Assembly (NCBI GenBank): GCA_003993805.1
Contig: RSEF01000005.1
Span: forward strand, 39,373,313-39,437,312
Reading direction: 5' to 3'
DNA length: 64,000 nucleotides
Source of the DNA: Himantopus leucocephalus
Lineage: Eukaryota; Chordata; Aves; Charadriiformes; Recurvirostridae
In this document: in pieces, positions 60,790 through 64,000 of the stretch
Layout of the letters: each line of letters opens with the position of its first letter
Numbering within the stretch: the stretch's first letter is position 1
Notes under the pieces: generated by a model
What the model was told of the DNA's origin: nothing
The model's input: the letters and a program-made list of their open reading frames with translations, nothing else
Database searches by the model: none
Program-made: the position numbers and the translations under genes

Positions 60790-63700
60790 CCACCAAAACA
60801 AAACTGCATAGGTTTAAAATCCATTTTATATATACATGCATATTAAAAATGAGTTTACATAGTATTTTTCAATACTGAGGAATACATAGGTGTTTTACGA
60901 AGTAGCATTTTTTGGTTACTTCGTGCAGGGAGTAGGCAAATGTGGCATCTGCCATAGGTTCAGTTGTAGCTCTCGCACATCTTTAGATATATTTAGATCC
61001 CATTTTATTGAGAAAGGAAATGTTGGCCAGGATCCTGAAGTTATACCCAAGCTTTAAAGAAAAATGATGGGAGATCAATTTCCAGTTGGACACCTACCAA
61101 AGATAGGCAGAGATCTATAGCTCCTTCACAGCAGGCTGAAGTCTGGCATTGAAGTTCTCATGCCCTGTATGATTTTAATTTTTTTAACTGTGTAACAGTA
61201 GTTCACCTATACTTAATGAAATAAAATACTCAAGGTGGTGTTTTCTTGTTAATTTCAAATAATATTACTGTAGTATCAGACAAATTCTGACCCGCACTGC
61301 AGCCAGCAAGGTGTGAATCTACATCCATCTGCTCCCTAGCCAAGAAGGAAGATATGTAGTTTGTAATAAATATTCAACCTCACACACAGCTGAATTATGC
61401 AAATTATTTAGAAAAGGCAGCTCATTTTGTGTTCTATGCTGAGGTCCCTCAGGTAAGGGTGCAGGCAAGGAAGCCCTGAGCTCCTGCAATTCTCACTTCT
61501 TGGTTATCCACCAGACTGGAAAGCAGTGGAAGGTTGGCAGCTTGAGCAGTAGTGTCTTTACCAGTATAAGTGAATTGCTTTTACTTCTCTATTATAGATT
61601 TGTTTTTTTTCCATAGTTTTTTTGAGAATGTACTCTAACTTTGATTTGAAAAGTTAGTTAATACTTTTCCAAATTCCAATATTCTTTTAAGTTTTTCTTT
61701 TTTCCTTTTTTTTTTTTAAAGCAGCATAGAAATCTGTCATTTCTGCAAATGTGTTCCTACTCAGATGATAATTAAAGGACTGAGGTGATACTTCTGAGAA
61801 AGAAGTAATTACTTAGATTTCTTTCAAAATTCAAATACTCGACAGGGTTGAGAAGTCCAACTCATCTGCTTGTCAGGAGCAGGACAGGAGCCGAGTGAGC
61901 TGTTGAACTAGATCATTATCTGATTTTCTAAGTCACAAACATGAGAGTCACTTAGTACTTAAGGACTTGAAGAAATTATTTTCATTGTAAGGTAGTGTAA
62001 TGGTTTGCCTCTTTCTGGAAGAATTAACAATTAAAATCCTAGTAACATGTCTTTAATGATACTTCTGTTGTACCTTGATGCAGTGAGGTTTTTATGGTGA
62101 ACAACAGAATAGTAGGTTAAAACAAGGACTTTAAAGATGGCTAATATGCCACATACTTTGGTATATTTTATCTTCTAAATGTTCTCAAAGCATCTTGATC
62201 AAGTATTTGACTTCATTGTGTGCCTTTCTATACATATAGGGTAGTAATAAATGGAGAGGTGTGTGTGTCTGCTGGAGGAAGTCCCATCTGCTATGCTGTC
62301 ATTGGAATTTGCTAGGGGATCTTTTAACAGAGCTGAGAAGAGAGAAGCAGAGGACAAACAGACCTTTTTAAACCTGCCCTCACCACCACCTTGCTGGTTT
62401 CAGTGTAATATCTTGTGTGGGGGTTCCTATTTCTCTCTCGCTTCTTTCCTTGAGACCTGGTAAAGAAAAATGGGACATTGAGAGAAGGAGAGGAGAAAAG
62501 TTAAAAACTGTCATTACTCTCAAAATTTTTCTGCTTACTCTGAAAGAAAAAATTCTGATTTAGAAAATATTCTGCATAAAGCTCATAGTTTTCTTGCTGT
62601 TGTATATCAGTTCTTCAATGTGCTTCTATTCCTAAGAAGTTTCTCAAATGAATGTTTACTTCAAAACCATCAGATTAAAATAGACTTCTCATATTTTCTA
62701 CATTTTTATTTTGGATGTCACGTTTGTTAATTAATCCTTAGTATTGTGCCATGATAACGGCATTAAAATTAATGCAATTATATATGTGCACGCCTACTGC
62801 AACAGGCGTTATTCCACATAAGTATTATTTGTATCTATAGACACTAATGTGGGTGTCATATTCCTTTTTCAAACCATTTTTTGAGAAACATTAATTTCTT
62901 TTGTATTTGTCTGCATGGTAGCACTGAATTTGTAATTACATGCTACTTTGAGGTCCCTCAGATGGATCCTTAATTGCCTGTCAAGAGCATCAATGCTTTT
63001 TCTTTTCAATATCCCTCTACTTATCCTTTTTTAGTGATGGCTATAGACTAGAAAGAATGTGATGTCTCTTAACATGTAGTTTGGCTTCATACTAACTATA
63101 TTTTTGTTTGTTCAAGAATAACATATTAATATTTATTTCATAAGTATAATACCCACTTTTTAAGATGCTAACTAGATTGCAGACAGTATGTTTCTCATTC
63201 TTAAAGAAGTAACAACTCAGTTTTGATGAACAAAAAGTAAATGAGGTGGAAAAATAGCCATTGCTTCTTCTTGCCTTCCAAGTTTCTTACAGTGAGAGCA
63301 GAGTCCTGAGAAATTTTATATCTAAAATGATTTTGCTTTAGTCATACTTCTTTGGGGATGAATGTTTCTAGAGCAGCAGACCTGTATTCATTTCTAGTTA
63401 TCACAAGAAGTAAAAATATATATTAAAAAAAAATGCATGTGATACCTCTGTATATATGTATGCACGACTCTTGTTAATGAAATACTGACTTCACATGCAC
63501 TCTGTTTTGAGAAATAAAAAATAAAACCAAAACATCAACAATGAATGTTCTTGGTGGTTATGTTTGCTTTAGCTCCACTGCTTTTTATCTGGCCCTCTTG
63601 ATGAGATTAATATAACCTTACATTCAGTGGCCAATTTCACATTTTGAAGTTTTCACACATGGTTTGAGTTTCTGGAGGTCTCCTTAATTTTAGCCATGTA

Positions 63701-64000
63701 TAAATTCAGTGTCTAGTCTAAGCTAGTTATCTGAGCTTCCTGTATTAATAAAGTGCACAGCGAGAGGCATCTTGTCCAAAACTGTCCTAAGATTGGTATC
63801 TAAAGTGGGGACAAATGTTCTCCCATGGAGCTTTTATCTATCCCTGTTGAGTGGGAAACTGTTTCCTTAGGTTAGATTCCTGACTTTTTGCCTAAGGTGG
63901 TAGATGAGATTAATTCCACCCCATGTGATAAATAACATAGTTTTAAAGCTTCCTTAGTGCAAGGATAATGGGCTAGTGATTTTGGAGAGTCTTATGCGCT
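60790..64000. other. Unique non-coding DNA, nothing recognised
   Basis: AT-rich sequence with a T-rich tract at 61692-61717 and a 70-codon open frame at 62251-62463 that shows no domain. No repeat family or RNA gene was recognised up to the window end. Confidence 0.55.

Noticed and set aside
1..64000. Strand composition skew as evidence for transcription
   Set aside because: In the 660 bases counted, A (228) and T (211) and G (110) and C (111) are balanced, so no direction can be inferred.
1..64000. CRISPR arrays, operons, prophage or other prokaryotic systems
   Set aside because: No regularly spaced repeats, ribosome-binding-site-led gene runs or tightly packed genes. The repeats present are vertebrate retroelements.

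Overview
This window looks like AT-rich, gene-poor nuclear DNA from a bird, possibly a songbird. Three things point there: a CR1 LINE with the usual avian 3' tail (37733-38313), a solo LTR of the avian ERVL-like kind (9397-10078), and older degraded CR1 and SINE-like pieces typical of bird and reptile genomes. A hand count of eleven 60-base lines spaced 6 kb apart (660 bases) gave about 33% GC, with A close to T and G close to C. There is no CpG island, operon or prokaryote-like gene packing.

I found no protein-coding gene or exon that I can support, and no convincing RNA gene. The open frames are short (the longest is 145 codons, 30418-30855 on the minus strand), lie on both strands and often overlap one another. 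None carries a family signature apart from the broken CR1 reverse-transcriptase pieces. The window is therefore either intergenic DNA or the inside of a very large intron; the sequence alone does not decide.

Layout: 1-9391 is unique DNA with an A/C-rich tract, a 103-bp duplication across one N (2907-3116), a degraded ancient repeat near 7.9 kb and an old CR1 tail near 8.78 kb. At 9397-10078 there is a minus-strand solo LTR. 10-16.7 kb is unique DNA with an assembly seam at 14673-14677. 16.75-17.25 kb holds three degraded tRNA-like SINE arms in mixed orientation. 19-37.7 kb is unique DNA with a few homeodomain-motif clusters near 26.8 and 27.6 kb that could be conserved non-coding elements. 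37.7-38.3 kb is the CR1, interrupted by a 100-N gap. 38.3-64 kb is unique DNA with scattered microsatellites, a G/T-rich tract bracketed by an 11-bp inverted repeat (48642-48733), a 122-bp duplication across one N (55665-55909) and a few candidate regulatory stretches.

The most solid unusual pattern concerns the assembly. All three short N runs (3010, 14673-14677, 55787) sit exactly between two copies of the same flanking sequence, which is what unmerged overlapping contig ends or two haplotypes would leave. I saw no evidence of a new biological system here.
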